DNA from: Molossus alvarezi
Lineage: Eukaryota; Chordata; Mammalia; Chiroptera; Molossidae
Direction: 5' to 3'
DNA length: 64,000 nt
NCBI GenBank assembly: GCA_037176705.1
Contig: CM073887.1
Span: forward strand, 89,848,348-89,912,347
Shown here: positions 50,539 through 61,934 of the stretch, one piece after another
Layout of the letters: each line of letters opens with the position of its first letter
Numbering within the stretch: the first letter of the stretch is position 1
Translations under genes and position numbers: made by a program
The notes under the pieces: generated by a model
Told to the model about the DNA's origin: nothing
Seen by the model: the letters and a program-made list of their open reading frames with translations, nothing else
Database searches by the model: none

Positions 50539-50716
50539 AAAAATATGTTCTTATTGATTTTTGGAGGGAGAGAGGAATGAAGAGGGAGAGGTAGAAACAC
50601 TGTCCCATATTGGGTATTGAGCCCACAACCTGGGCATGTGCCCTGATTGGGAATCGAACCTGCGACCTCTTGGTATATTGGACGATGCTCAACTGCTGAG
50701 CTACACCAGCCTGGCT
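50539..50716 (-). mobile_element. Ves SINE 32
   Basis: TSD CAACAATAGAT(A)TTTT at 50523-50538 and 50717-50730, in the A tail of an L1 end. Confidence 0.9.
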
Positions 50717-50740
50717 CAACAATAGATTTTTAAAAATTTA

Positions 50741-50841
50741 TTTTTGTTACAGATGCTTCTCCTTTCCCCCCCACTGACACCCTCATCTCTACTTCTGCTC
50801 CCCCTACCTTCACAGTATCATTGTCTGTGTCCATTTTTATG
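50741..50841 (-). mobile_element. Truncated younger-type L1 3' UTR
   Basis: Plus-strand text TTTTTGTTACAGATGCTTCTC and ATTGTCTGTGTCCATTTTTATG parallels the 3' UTR of the L1 at 42.4-42.5 kb. Confidence 0.75.
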
Positions 50842-51061
50842 CAACAATAAAAATTTTTTTAAAATGTGGAACAACTGAAACTCTCACTGCTGGTAGGAAT
50901 ATAAAAAGTTCAACCACTTTGGAAAACAGTATGAGAGTTTTTTAAAAAATTAAATAGACACCTACCAAATACTCAACCACTTCACTCAAAGGCATTTACC
51001 AAAAAGAAATAAAACCATACATCCATACAAAGACTTGTACACAAATATTCACAGCAACTTT

Positions 51062-51329
51062 TTTTTTTTTGGTTAATCCTTACCTGAGAATATTTCCCGC
51101 TGATTTTTAGATAGAGTGGGAGGGAGGGAGGGAAGGAAGGAAGGAGGGAGAGAGAAAGAGAGAAACACTGATGTGACAGAGACATATCAATTGGTTGCCT
51201 CCCACACGACCCCAGCCAGGGCTGGGGATTGAACCTGCAACCCAGGTACATGCCCTTGACCAGGAATTGAACCCGAGACCCTCCAGTCCACAGGCCAACG
51301 CTCTAACCATTGAGTAAAACCGGCCAGGG
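51062..51329 (-). mobile_element. Ves SINE 33
   Basis: First of three reverse SINEs separated by copies of a CAGCAACTTTAT-like target. Confidence 0.9.
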
Positions 51330-51345
51330 CAACAACTTTATATAT

Positions 51346-51395
51346 AGAGAGATAGACAGACAGATAGATAGATAGATATAGAGATATAGATATAA
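51346..51395. repeat. GATA/GACA microsatellite
   Basis: Mixed GATAGA, GACA and TAGA units between two Ves SINEs. Confidence 0.9.
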
Positions 51396-51397
51396 AT

Positions 51398-51645
51398 AAT
51401 TATTTTTAATCCTCACCTGAGGATATTTTTCTATTTATCTTCAGACAGAGTGGGAGGGAGAGAGAGGGAGAGAGAGAGAAACACTGACGTGAGAGGGACA
51501 CAATGACTGACTAGTTGCCTCCCGCATGACCCTGACCAGGACTGGGGATGAACCGCAACTGAAGTACATGCCCTTGGCTGGAATTGAACCTGTGACTCAT
51601 TGGTCTGTGGGCCAACGCTCTACCGATGAGCCACCCCAGCCAAGA
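51398..51645 (-). mobile_element. Ves SINE 34
   Basis: Middle SINE of the same-site cluster; head end GGCTGGGGTGGCTCATCGG near 51640. Confidence 0.9.
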
Positions 51646-51679
51646 CAGCAACTTTATTTATTTATTTATTTGTTTGTTT

Positions 51680-51878
51680 TTAATTAAAAACATTTTTTTT
51701 TCTGTATTGATTTTAAAGAGAATGGAAGGGAGAGAGAGAGAGAAACATTGGGCCAACTCCTGTGTGCCCGCCAATGGGGATCAGGCCCACAACCTGGGCA
51801 TGTGCCCTGACCGGGAATTGAATCAGCCAGCTCTTGATGCAGGGGTCAACATTCAATCTGAGTCACACTGACTGAGGC
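51680..51878 (-). mobile_element. Ves SINE 35
   Basis: Third SINE of the cluster, shorter and more diverged, followed by GGCAACTTTATTTTTAAC. Confidence 0.85.
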
Positions 51879-52426
51879 AACTTTATTTTTAACAGCCAAA
51901 AATGGAGACATAAATGTCCACCTATTTGAATGATATATATATTGTGGTATAATCATAAAACTGACTACTACTTAACAATGAAAAACAATGATTTATACAT
52001 GCAACAATAGGAATGAATTCCAAAATAATTGTGCTGAGTGAAAAAAACTAATACAAAAAGTACATGTAGTATCATTCTATTCACACAAAATTCTCAGAAA
52101 TGCAAACTAATCTATACTGACAAATCAAATTAATGAGCAGAAGGGGCATACATTGGAATAAAGACAGCATTATAAAGAATCATAAAGAAACATTTGGGGT
52201 TGATTGCTATGTTAATTATATTGATTATGGTGATGATTTCACAGGTGTACACATGTACCAAAACTTACCAAATTTTATACTTTAAATAGGTAGTTTGTTG
52301 AATATTTATTAATACTCAATAAAGCTATTTAACAGAAGATAGTTGACTGTTTAAAATGTAAGAAATATTTGACAAAATTCAGCACTTACTTATAATAAAA
52401 ACTCTTAGCAATGTGGGAATAGAGAC

Positions 52427-52667
52427 CCTGGCTGGTTTGGCTCAGAGGTTAGAGCATCGGCCCTCGGACTGAAGGGTTGTGGGTTCAATTCCGGTCAAGG
52501 GCACATGCCTGGATTGCAGCTTTCTCCAGCCCTGACCAGGGCTGTTCAGGAGGCAACCAATCGATGTTTCTCTCTCAACATCAATGTTTCTCTCTCTCTC
52601 TACCTCCCTCCCTTCTACTCTCTCTAAAAAATAAAAAATAAAAATATGGAAAAAAAATTTTTTTTAA
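52427..52667 (+). mobile_element. Ves SINE 36
   Basis: TSD GTGGGAATAGAG / GTGAGAATAGAG. Confidence 0.9.
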
Positions 52668-53367
52668 AGTGAGAATAGAGGGAACATATCTCAACATAAT
52701 AAAAGCCATATGTGACAAACCCAAGAGCTACTAACATCATACTTAATGGGGAAAAACTAAAAGCGTTTCCCTTAAGGAACACCACTTGTAATTAACATAG
52801 TACTGGAAGTCCTAGCTGCAGCAATCAGGCAAGAAGAAAAAAATGAAAGGCATCCAAATTGGAAAGGAAGAAGTAAAACTGTCATTATTTGCAGATGGCA
52901 TGATCCTATATAGAGAGATACCTAAATATTCCACCAAAAGCTACTAAAACTGACAAATGAATTCAGTACAGTAGCAGGATACAAAATATTCAGAAATCAG
53001 TTGCATTTTTATACACCAATAATGAACTAGAAAAGGAAACTAATAAAACAATGGCATTTACTATTGCATAAAAAAAAAAATCTAGAAATAAATTTAACCA
53101 AGAAGGGAAAAGGCCATACTTAGAAAATTTTAAGACTGAAGAAAAAAAAACTGAAGAAGATACAAATGAATGAAAGTATATACTGTGCTCATGGACAGGA
53201 AGAGTTAAAATGTCCATACTACCCAAAGCAATCTGTAGGTTCAACATAATACCTATCAAAATAACAATGGTGTTTTTCACAAGACTAGAACAAATAATTC
53301 AAAAAGTTATATGGAACCACAAGACCATAAATAGCCACAGCAATCTTGAGAAAAAAAGAAAAATTTG

Positions 53368-53560
53368 GGCCTAGCAGGTTAGATACACAGGAGGCAACCA
53401 ACTGATGTGTCTCTCTCATGTGGATGTTTCTTTCTCTTTCTTTCCCTCTCTCTCTCTCCACCCCCACCCCCTTCTCTCTTTCTCTCCCTTCCACTCTATG
53501 TAAAAATCAATGAAAAAAATATCATGGGGAGAGGATTAACAACAACAATAACAAAAAAAC
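53368..53560 (+). mobile_element. Ves SINE 37, internally deleted
   Basis: Most of the head is missing: GGCCTAGCAGGTTAGATACA runs straight into CAGGAGGCAACCAACTGATG. A CT-rich tail follows. Confidence 0.85.
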
Positions 53561-54083
53561 CCCAGACACACAGATAAATGAAGCAGAACAGAGAGCCTAG
53601 AAATAAACCCATGTCTATATGGTCAATTAATACCTGACAAAGGAGGTAAGAACATACAATGGGATAAAGACAGTCTAGTCAATAAATGGTGCTGGAAAAA
53701 TACCTGCAAAATATGAAACCATATCACCTTACACTATAAACAAGAATGAACTCAACATGGATTAAAGACTTAAATGTAAGACTCAAAATCATAAAACTCC
53801 TAGAAGAAAACATAGTAAGATCACAAACATTACTCTTAGTAATGTTTTTTCTGATATATCTCCTCAGGCAAAGGAAACAAAAGAAAAAATAAACAAATAC
53901 TACTTCATCAAACTAAAAAGTTTTGCACCGTAAAGGAAACCATCAATGAAATGAAAAGACAACCCACTGAATGGGTGAACATATTCACTAAATGATACAT
54001 CTGATAAGGGGTTAACATCCAAAATTTATAAAGAATTCATACAACTCAACACCAAGAAAACAAATAATCCAATTAAAAGTGGG

Positions 54084-54268
54084 CCCCGGTCAGTGTGGTT
54101 CAGTGGATTGAGAGTAGGCCCATGGACTGAGAGGTCCCAGTTCAATTCCTGGTCATGGTGCATGCCCAGGATGTGAGCTCGATCCCCAGTAGGGGGCTTA
54201 CAGGAGGCAGCCGATTCCGATTGATGTTTCTCTCTCTCCAAAAAATCAATTAAAAAACAAACAAACTG
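54084..54268 (+). mobile_element. Ves SINE 38
   Basis: Subtype with GTGTGGTTCAGTGGATTGAG head and AATCAATTAAAAAAC tail. Confidence 0.88.
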
Positions 54269-54340
54269 GGCAGAAGACTGGAATAGACACTTTTCCTAAG
54301 AAGACATTCAGATGGCCAAGAGTGATATGAAAAGATGCTC

Positions 54341-54586
54341 GCCATGGCCGGTTTGGCTCAGTGGTGAGAGTGTCGGCCTGCGGTCCAGAGAGACCCCGGT
54401 TCTGTTCCCGCTAAGGGCATGTACCTCGGTTGCAGTTTGTCCGTGGCCCTGGTTGGGTCGTGTGGGTGGCAACCACTCGATGTGTCCCTTTCACATCGAT
54501 GTCCCCCCCCCCCCACTCTCTCTGAACAAAAAATGGAAAAAATATCTTTGGGTGAGAATTAAAAAACAAAAAACAAAAAAAAGAAA
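54341..54586 (+). mobile_element. Ves SINE 39
   Basis: TSD GAAAAGATGCTC at 54329-54340 and 54587-54598. Confidence 0.93.
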
Positions 54587-55262
54587 GAAAAGATGCTCAA
54601 CGTGACTAATCATTAGAGAAATGCACATTAAAACCACAATGAAGTAACACCTCATACCTATCAGAATGGACATTATCAAATCAACAAACAACAAGTGTTG
54701 GAAAGAATGTGGAGAAAAAGAAACCCTCATGCACTGTTTGTGGGAATGCAGACTGATACAACCTCTATGGAAAACATTATGAAGGTTCCTAAAAAAATTA
54801 AAAATGGAACCACATATGATCCAGCAATTATACTTCTGGGTATATATCTGAAAAAAAAAACAAAAAAAAAAACACAAAACACTAATTGGAAAGAATATAT
54901 GCACCCCTATGTTCATTACAGACTTTACAGCCAAGATATGAAAGCAACCTAAGTGCCCATCAATAGACAATTGGATATAAAGGCTGTGGTACATATATAC
55001 AATGAAATATTACTCAGTCATAAAAAAAAGAATGAAATCTTACCATTAGCATGAGCATAGATGGACCCAGAGGGCATTATGCTAAGTGAAATAAGTCAGA
55101 CAGAGAAAGACAAATACCATCTGATTTCACTTTTATGTAGAATCTAAAGAACAAAACAAACAAAATAGAGACTCGCAGATACAGAGAACAGACATAACTG
55201 CCAGAGAGGGAGGTTTTGGCGTGATGGGTGAAAAAGATGAAAGGAATTAAGAAGTACAATAT

Positions 55263-55503
55263 AGCCCTGGCTGGTTTGGCTCAATGGTTAGAGCATCGGC
55301 CCATAGATCAAAGAGTCCCGGGTTCGATTTCAGCCAAGGGCATGTACGTCGGTTGTGGTTCATCTCCGGCCCTGGTTGGGGTTGTGTGGGTGGCAACCAA
55401 TCAATGTGACTCTCTCACATCAATGTTTCTCTCTCTCTCTTCCTCTCTCCCTCTATCTGAAGATAAATGGAAAAATATCCTCAGGTGAGAATTAAAAATA
55501 AAA
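55263..55503 (+). mobile_element. Ves SINE 40
   Basis: Shares its right target copy with SINE 41. TSD TAAGAAGTACAATAT at 55248-55262 and 55504-55518. Confidence 0.93.
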
Positions 55504-55518
55504 TAAGAAGTACAATAT

Positions 55519-55742
55519 GGCCCTGACCAGTTTGGCTCAGCAGTTAGAGCCTTAGCTGAAGGGTCTCTGGTTTCATTCCCGGTCAAGGGCAAGTACCTGG
55601 GTTGCAGGTTCAATCTCCAACCCTGGTCAGGGTCATTTGGGAGGCAACCAATGCCCTCCCACCCCTCCTTCCCTCACTTCTACTCTATCTAAAAAAATCA
55701 ATAGAAAAATATCCTCAGGTGAGGATTAACAACAACAAAAAA
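55519..55742 (+). mobile_element. Ves SINE 41
   Basis: Inserted next to SINE 40; third target copy AAGAAGTACAATATGG at 55743-55758. Part of the head is deleted. Confidence 0.93.
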
Positions 55743-56538
55743 AAGAAGTACAATATGGTAGTTACAAACAGTCATGGGGAAATAAAATACAGCATAGGAA
55801 ATATAATCTTGTAATAACTATGGATGGTGCCAGGTGGGTACATGAAATACCGGGGATCACTCTGTAAAGTGTATGATTGTCTAACCACTATAAATATAAA
55901 ATATAAAATAAATATAAATAATATTGAATGTAAACTGTAATTGAAAAATAAATTTTAAGAAGAGTGAATAAAAAATATTTTTTAAAAATGTACTGTGAGG
56001 TTTATAATGTACAGTTAAGTAACATGTATGATAAAAACACAAGGAATAAAAGGAGGGAAAATAAAGTTATACTGTTTTGAGACATTTCACATAATGCATC
56101 ATGATGCATTACTGAAAAATAATTGTGGATACTGGATTAAAAGTAATTGTGATATATGATATTGTAAACTCTAGAGCGATCACACAAAACAGGTCTGGAA
56201 GACTTAACGCTTTCTAATTTCAAACTCACTACAAAGCTATCGTAATCAAGACAGTGTGGTATTGTCATAAAGACAGACAAATAGATCAGTGAAACAAAAC
56301 ACCCTCACATTATGGTCAACTGATTTTCCACAAGGGTGTCAAAATAACCGAGTGGGGAAAGAATAGTCTTTTCAATAAATGATGGAGAGACAACTGGATA
56401 TGCACATGCAAAAGAATGAAGTTGGACCCTTGACACTAAATACAAAAATTAACTCAAAACAGATAAAAAAAACTTAAATGTAAGATTGAAAACTATAAAA
56501 CTCTTAGAAGAAAATATAGGTATAAATAAGTTTTTGTT

Positions 56539-56784
56539 TTTGTTTTTATCCTCATCCGAGGACATTTTTCAATTTTTTTGTTCAGACACGGTGGGAGGGA
56601 GAGAGAGGAAGAGAGAGAGGAAAACATCGGTGTGAAAGGGACACATTGAGTAGCTGCCACCCGCACGACCAACCAGAGCTGGGGACAAACTGCAACCAAG
56701 GCACGTGCCCTTAGCAGGAACCGAACCCGGGTCTCTCTGGACCGCAGGCCGATGCTCTAACCACTGGGCCAAACTGGCCAGGGC
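56539..56784 (-). mobile_element. Ves SINE 42
   Basis: TSD TAAATAAGTTTTTGTT / TAAATAAGTATTTGTT at 56523-56538 and 56785-56800. Confidence 0.93.
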
Positions 56785-57081
56785 TAAATAAGTATTTGTT
56801 ATCTTGGATCATACCATGGTTTCTTACCTCTGACACCAAAAACACAAACAACAAAAAATAGATAAACTGGATTTCATCGAAACTAAAAATTTTTGCACTT
56901 TGAACAACAGAATCAAGAAAGTAAAAAAATCCCACAGCATAAGAGAAAATTTTTGCAAATCATACATCCGATAGGAACTGAACTCTAAAAAAATAAAGAA
57001 AAATAAAATAAATATATAAAGAACTCCTATAACAATGATAAAAAAAAAACAAAAACACCCAATTTAAAAATCAGCTAAGTT

Positions 57082-57290
57082 GCTCGGCTGGTGTGGCTCA
57101 GTGGATTGAGCACCGTGCCATGGACTGAGATGTCCTGGTTCAATTCCCGGTCAAGGCACATGCCCAGGATGTGGGCTCGATCCCCAGTAAGGGACGTGCA
57201 GGAGACGGCTGATAGATGTATCTCTTGCACACTGATGTTTCTCTCTTTCCCTTCCTGTCTCTAAATAACTAATTAAATAATAACATATTA
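57082..57290 (+). mobile_element. Ves SINE 43
   Basis: Subtype with GTGTGGCTCAGTGGATTGAG head. Confidence 0.88.
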
Positions 57291-57467
57291 AAAATAAATC
57301 AAAATCAAAATATTTGAATAGATATATCTCCAAATAAGATATACAAAGGCCAATAAGCCCATGAAAAGATTCTCAGCATCATTAACCATCAGAGAAATGA
57401 ATATCAAAACCACAATGACATACCAATTCACAACCACTAAAATAGCTATAATCAAAAGGAAAGATAA

Positions 57468-57714
57468 GCCCTGGCCAGTTTGGCTCAGCGGTTAGAACAT
57501 CAGCCTGCGGTTCGGAGAGACCCGGGGTTCAGTTCCAGCTAAGGGCGCATACCTCAGTAGCAGTTTGTCCTCGGCCCTGTTTGGGTTGTGCGGGTGACAG
57601 TCACTTGATGTGTCCCTTTTACGTCGATGTTTCTCTCTTTCTCTTCCTCTCTCTCCCTCCCACTCTATCTGAACAAAAAATGGAAAAATGTCCTCAGGTG
57701 AGGGTAAAAAAAAA
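57468..57714 (+). mobile_element. Ves SINE 44
   Basis: First of a same-site pair; left target AAAAGGAAAGATAA at 57454-57467. Confidence 0.93.
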
Positions 57715-57727
57715 AAAAGAAAGATAA

Positions 57728-57885
57728 GCCCTGGCCGGTTTGGCTCAGCTGTTAGAGCGTCAGCCTGCGGTCCAGAGAGACCCAGGTTTGGTTCCCGCTA
57801 AGGGCATGTACCTCGGTTGCAGTTTGTTCCCAGCCCTGGTTGGTCGTGTGGGTGGCAGCTACTTGATGTGTCCCTTTCACGTCGA

Positions 57886-57919
<34 letters not shown>

Positions 57920-57994
57920 ACTTCCTCTCTCTCCCTCCCACTCTGTCTGAACAAAAAAATGAAAAAATGTCCTCGGGTGAGGATAAAAAATAAA
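57728..57994 (+). mobile_element. Ves SINE 45
   Basis: Second of the pair; target copies AAAAGAAAGATAA at 57715-57727 and 57995-58007. Contains TCTG repeats (57888-57910). Confidence 0.93.
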
Positions 57995-58334
57995 AAAAGA
58001 AAGATAATTACCAGCTAGCCAGGATGTGGAGAAATTCAAACTCATAAACTGATGGTGGGTTGTGTAAAATGGACCAGCCACTTTGGAAAATCATCAGACA
58101 TTTCCTCATATATTAAACACTGAATTACCATATAACTTAGCATTTCTACTCCTAGGTATATAAACAAGAGAATTGAAAACATACATCTACACAAACGCTT
58201 CACTAATGTTTACAGCAGCATTTGCCTTAATAGCCAAAAACTAAAAATAACCCAAATGTCAATCAACTGAACAGATAAATAAAATATGAGATATCCACAT
58301 AATTATATTCAGCCATAAAAAGGAATGAAGTACC

Positions 58335-58582
58335 GCCCTGGCCAGTTTTGCTCAGTGGTTAGAGCATCAGTCTGTGGACCAATGAGTTGTGGGTTTGATT
58401 GCGGCCAAGGGCACATATGTCAGTTGCGGTTCGTCTCCGGCCCTGGTCCGGTCGGGTTGTGCAGGAGGCAACCAGTCAATGTGACTCTATCACATCGGTG
58501 TTTCGCTCTGTCTCTCTCTCCCTCCCCCTCTATCTGATAATAAATAGAAAAATATCCTCAGGTGAGGAATAAAAAACAAACA
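58335..58582 (+). mobile_element. Ves SINE 46
   Basis: TSD close to AATGAAGTAC / AATAAAGTAC. Confidence 0.9.
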
Positions 58583-58883
58583 AAAATAAAGTACTGATAC
58601 ATGCTATAACATACACAAACCTTTAAAACAGCATGCTAAATGAAAGATCCAGTCACAAGACTGTACACTATATGATTCTATTTACATAAAATGTCCAGAA
58701 CAGGTAAATCTATAGAGATAAGATTAGTGATTGCCTAGGGCTGGAGGGTGGGAAATGGTTGGAGGATATAGAAGTTACCGGTAACTAGGGTTTCTTTTTG
58801 GGGTGATGAAAATGTTCTGAAATAATTGTCTTCATGGTTGCACAACTCTGAACATACTAAACACCAGTAAATTGTACATTTTA

Positions 58884-59143
58884 GCTTTTTCTTTTTTTTT
58901 TTTATCCTCACCCGAGGATATTTTTCCATTTTTTGTTCAGGTAGAGTGGGAGGGAGAGAGAGGAACAGAGAGAGAGAGAGAAACATCGATGCGAAAGGAA
59001 CACATTGAGTGGCTGCCACCCGCACAACCGACCAGGGCCGGGGACAAACTGCAACCGAGGTACATGCCCTTAGCGGGAACCGAACCCGGGTCCCTCAGGG
59101 CCGCAGGCCGACGCTCTAACCACTGAACCAAACCGGCCAGGGC
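58884..59143 (-). mobile_element. Ves SINE 47
   Basis: TSD AAATTGTACATTTTA at 58869-58883 and 59144-59158, inside an L1 3' UTR. Confidence 0.94.
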
Positions 59144-59310
59144 AAATTGTACATTTTAAATGGATGAACTGAATGGCATGTATATTACAGCTCAATAAAA
59201 CTGTTACCCTCAAAAATGAAAAAATAGGTATTAACCAGAATTATGAACTTATATTCAAAGTCTTCTGATCAAATCAAGCTTTAATTTTACAATTAAAAAA
59301 AGAAGCATAG

Positions 59311-59533
59311 TGTCCGGCCAGGTGGCTCAGTAGTTGAGCATCGACCCATGCACCAAGAGGTTGCCAGTTCAATTCCCAGCCAGGACACATGCCCAAGTTG
59401 TGGGCCAGACCCCCATTGGGGGGCATGCAGGAGGCGGCCAATCGATGTTCTCTCTCATCGATGTTTCTCTCTCTCTCTCTCTTCCTGTCACTTCCTCTCT
59501 CTCTAAAATCAATAAAGGAAAAAATTTTTTTTT
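59311..59533 (+). mobile_element. Ves SINE 48
   Basis: TSD AAAAGAAGCATAG / AAAAGAGGCATAG at 59298-59310 and 59534-59546. Same subtype as SINEs 7, 9 and 50. Confidence 0.92.
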
Positions 59534-59996
59534 AAAAGAGGCATAGCTATTAAATAACTTGAGATAAAATAAAAGAAAGCTGGAGTGACTACATGATTAT
59601 CAAACAAAGTAGACTTGAATATCAAACAAAGTAGAATTCAAAACAAGCATTAATACCAGATATAAAGAGGTACATCTCATAATGTAAAAAAACGAAACAA
59701 TTCATCAGAAAGACACAGCAATTCTAAATGTTATGTACCTAATGAAATAGCTGCAAAATATACGAACTAAAAACAGACAAAACTGAAAGAGAAAACAAAT
59801 TAGCAAATACAGATATCAACATTCTCCTTTCAGTAACTGATAGAGTAGACAAAAAATCAGTGAAGATATAGATTACTTAACTACTCCCAACCAACTTGAT
59901 CTAACTGATATATATAGAGAACATATTGTATCTAGTGTGCATGAAAGCAGTCACCAAGAGGGATCATATACTAGGCCATAAACATTTAAATTTACT

Positions 59997-60217
59997 TTTT
60001 TGTTTTTAATATGTTTTTATTGATTTTTTTAGAGAGAGAGAGAGAGAGAGAAAGATAGAAACATTGACGTGAGAGAGAATCATCAATTGGCTGCCTCCTG
60101 CATGCCCCCTACTGAGGATTGAGCCCACAACCCGGGCATGTGCCCTGACCAGGAATCGATCTGGGACCTCTCACTCCATGGGCTGACACTCAATCCAATT
60201 ACCCACACCGGCCAGGC
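59997..60217 (-). mobile_element. Ves SINE 49
   Basis: Target TAAACATTTA repeated at both sides (near 59.98 and 60.22 kb). Confidence 0.9.
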
Positions 60218-60540
60218 TAAACATTTACAATTAAAAGGACTGAAATTATACAGTATATACTGTCTGAAAAGTACATGAATACATTAGAAATCAATTAATA
60301 AAATGGTATCTGGAAAATCCTTAAGTATTTGAAAATAAAACCACATACTTCTAAATAACCCATGGATCAAAAAAAATCACATAGGAAATATTTTGCACTA
60401 AATAATAATGAAAACATAGTATACTGTAATTTGTGAGATACTTAAAGCGGGGCTTAGAGAGAAACTGGTAGTTTTAAATACTTAAAACAAGAAATGTTTA
60501 TAATCTATGATCTAAGTTTCCACCTTAAGAAGTCAGAAAA

Positions 60541-60752
60541 AGCCCGGATGGTGTGGCTCAGTGGTTGAGCATTGACCCATGCACTAAGAGATTGCCAGTT
60601 CAATTCCTGATAGGGGCACATGCCTAGGTTGTGTGCCAAATCCCCAGTAGGGGTCATGCAGGAGGCAGCCAATCAATGTTCTCTTTCATCGATGTTCCTA
60701 TCTCTCTCCTTCTCCCTTCCTCTCTCTCTCTAATATCAATAAAGAAAAAAAA
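60541..60752 (+). mobile_element. Ves SINE 50
   Basis: TSD AAGTCAGAAAAAG / AAGTTAGAAAAAAAG. Confidence 0.9.
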
Positions 60753-60980
60753 AGTTAGAAAAAAAGCAAATAAAACCCAGAGAGAGTAGAATGAAGTAAA
60801 TAAAAGCTAAACTAAAAGAAATAGAAAACTAAGAAAACCTAAGATGGTTCTTGGAAATGATTGATAAAACATCTAGGTAGAAAGATCAAAGAAAACAAAG
60901 AGAAAAAAATACAAATAACTAGTATCGGTTGGGGGAAAGGACTTCACTATAGATCCTATAGACATTAAAAGAATACGTAT

Positions 60981-61242
60981 AGCCCTGGCCAGTTTGGTTC
61001 AGTGGTTAGAGCATCAGCCTGCGGACCAGAGTCCCGGGTTCAGTTTCCACTAAGGGCACGTACCTTGGTTGCAGTTTGTCCCCAGCCCTGGTTGGGATTA
61101 TGTGGGTGGCAGCCAGTCGATGGATCTCTCTCACATTGATGTTTCTCTCTCTCTCTTCCTCTTTCTCTCCTTCTCACTCTATCTGAAGATGAATGCAAAA
61201 AGTGTCCTCGGGTGAGGATAAATTAAAAAATGAATAAATAAA
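60981..61242 (+). mobile_element. Ves SINE 51
   Basis: Left target GAATACGTAT at 60971-60980; its right flank is the target of SINE 52. Confidence 0.9.
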
Positions 61243-61252
61243 AAATAAGTAT

Positions 61253-61512
61253 GGCTCTGGCTGGTTTGGCTCAGCGGTTAGAGCATCAGCCTGCAGACCA
61301 AAGAGTTTCGGGTTCGATTATGACCAAGAACAAGGCCATGTACCTCCCTCGGTTGCGGTTTGTCCCCGCCCCAGTTGGGGTTGTGTGGATGGCGACCAAT
61401 TGATTTGTCTCTCTCACATCAATGTTTCTCTCTCTCTCTCTCTTCCTCCCTCCCTCCCTCCCACTCTATCTGAAGATAAATGGAAAAATGTCCTTGGGTG
61501 AGGATTAAAAAA
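61253..61512 (+). mobile_element. Ves SINE 52
   Basis: Target AAAAAATAAGTAT at 61240-61252 and 61510-61522. The head carries an extra ACAAGGCCATG insertion. Confidence 0.92.
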
Positions 61513-61665
61513 AAATAAGTATATAGTGTAAATAAATGTATGCCAATAAATTGGACTACTTAGATAAATTACCAAAACTCACACAAGAAGGAATAAAAAT
61601 CTGAATAGCTCTGTTAGAAACTGAATTTATAATTTACAAACTTCCAATAAAGAACTTTACAGGTC

Positions 61666-61934
61666 TTGCCCTGGCCAGTTTGGCTCAGTAGTAGAGCACT
61701 GGCCCACAGACCAGAGTCATGGATTTGATTCCAGGCAGGGGCATGTATCTCAGTTGCAGTTCAGTCCCTAGCCCAGGTCGGAGTCATGTAGGGGGCAGCC
61801 AATCGATGTGTCTCTCTCACGTTGATGTTTCTCTCTCTCTCTCTCTCTCCTCTCTCTCTCCCCCTCCCTCCCACTCTATCTAAAGATAAAAATGGAAAAA
61901 AGTTCCCTAGAGTGAGGATTAAAAAAGAAAAACT
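61666..61934 (+). mobile_element. Ves SINE 53, outer element
   Basis: Left target GAACTTTACAGGTC at 61652-61665; the right copy (AAACTTTACAGGTC, 62200-62213) lies beyond SINE 54, so 54 sits in its A tail. Confidence 0.92.

Larger units (their letters stand above)
50439..50862. mobile_element. Composite insertion: L1 3' end with nested SINE and second L1 end
   Basis: Flanked by AATGTGGAACAA at 50427-50438 and 50863-50874. Inside are a plus-strand L1 3' UTR piece (50439-50538), Ves SINE 32 in reverse, and a reverse 3' UTR piece of the younger L1 type (about 50741-50841). CAACAATA occurs at each junction (50523, 50717, 50843). Confidence 0.8.
41400..52412 (+). mobile_element. Old L1 body, interrupted many times
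   Basis: Plus-strand L1 ORF2 and 3' UTR remnants in order: 41.40-42.32, 48.44-48.91, 49.18-50.15, 50.39-50.43, 50.86-51.06 and 51.89-52.41 kb. Landmarks include GGCAAGGACGTTTCCTCTCA and CCACTCCATTCAACATTGTG (reverse transcriptase part) and the tail ACTCAATAAAGCTATTT near 52.33 kb. It was split by a younger minus-strand L1 and several SINEs. It may represent more than one original element. Confidence 0.6.
52669..56000 (+). mobile_element. Second old L1 body with SINE insertions
   Basis: Plus-strand L1 ORF2 to 3' UTR in order: reverse transcriptase part (ACATCATACTTAATGGGGAA, GCAGATGGCATGATCCTATA), C-terminal part (GAAATGCACATTAAAACCAC; AGTGCCCATCAATAGACAAT) and 3' UTR near 55.76-55.98 kb. Ves SINEs 37-41 interrupt it. 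Confidence 0.75.
56190..59215 (+). mobile_element. Third old L1 body with SINE insertions
   Basis: Pieces at 56.19-56.54, 56.79-57.08, 57.29-57.47, 58.01-58.33, 58.58-58.88 and 59.14-59.22 kb follow L1 ORF2 into a 3' UTR (GGGGTGATGAAAATGTTCTG, then AAATTGTACATTTTAAATGG and CTCAATAAAACTGTTA). Confidence 0.75.
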
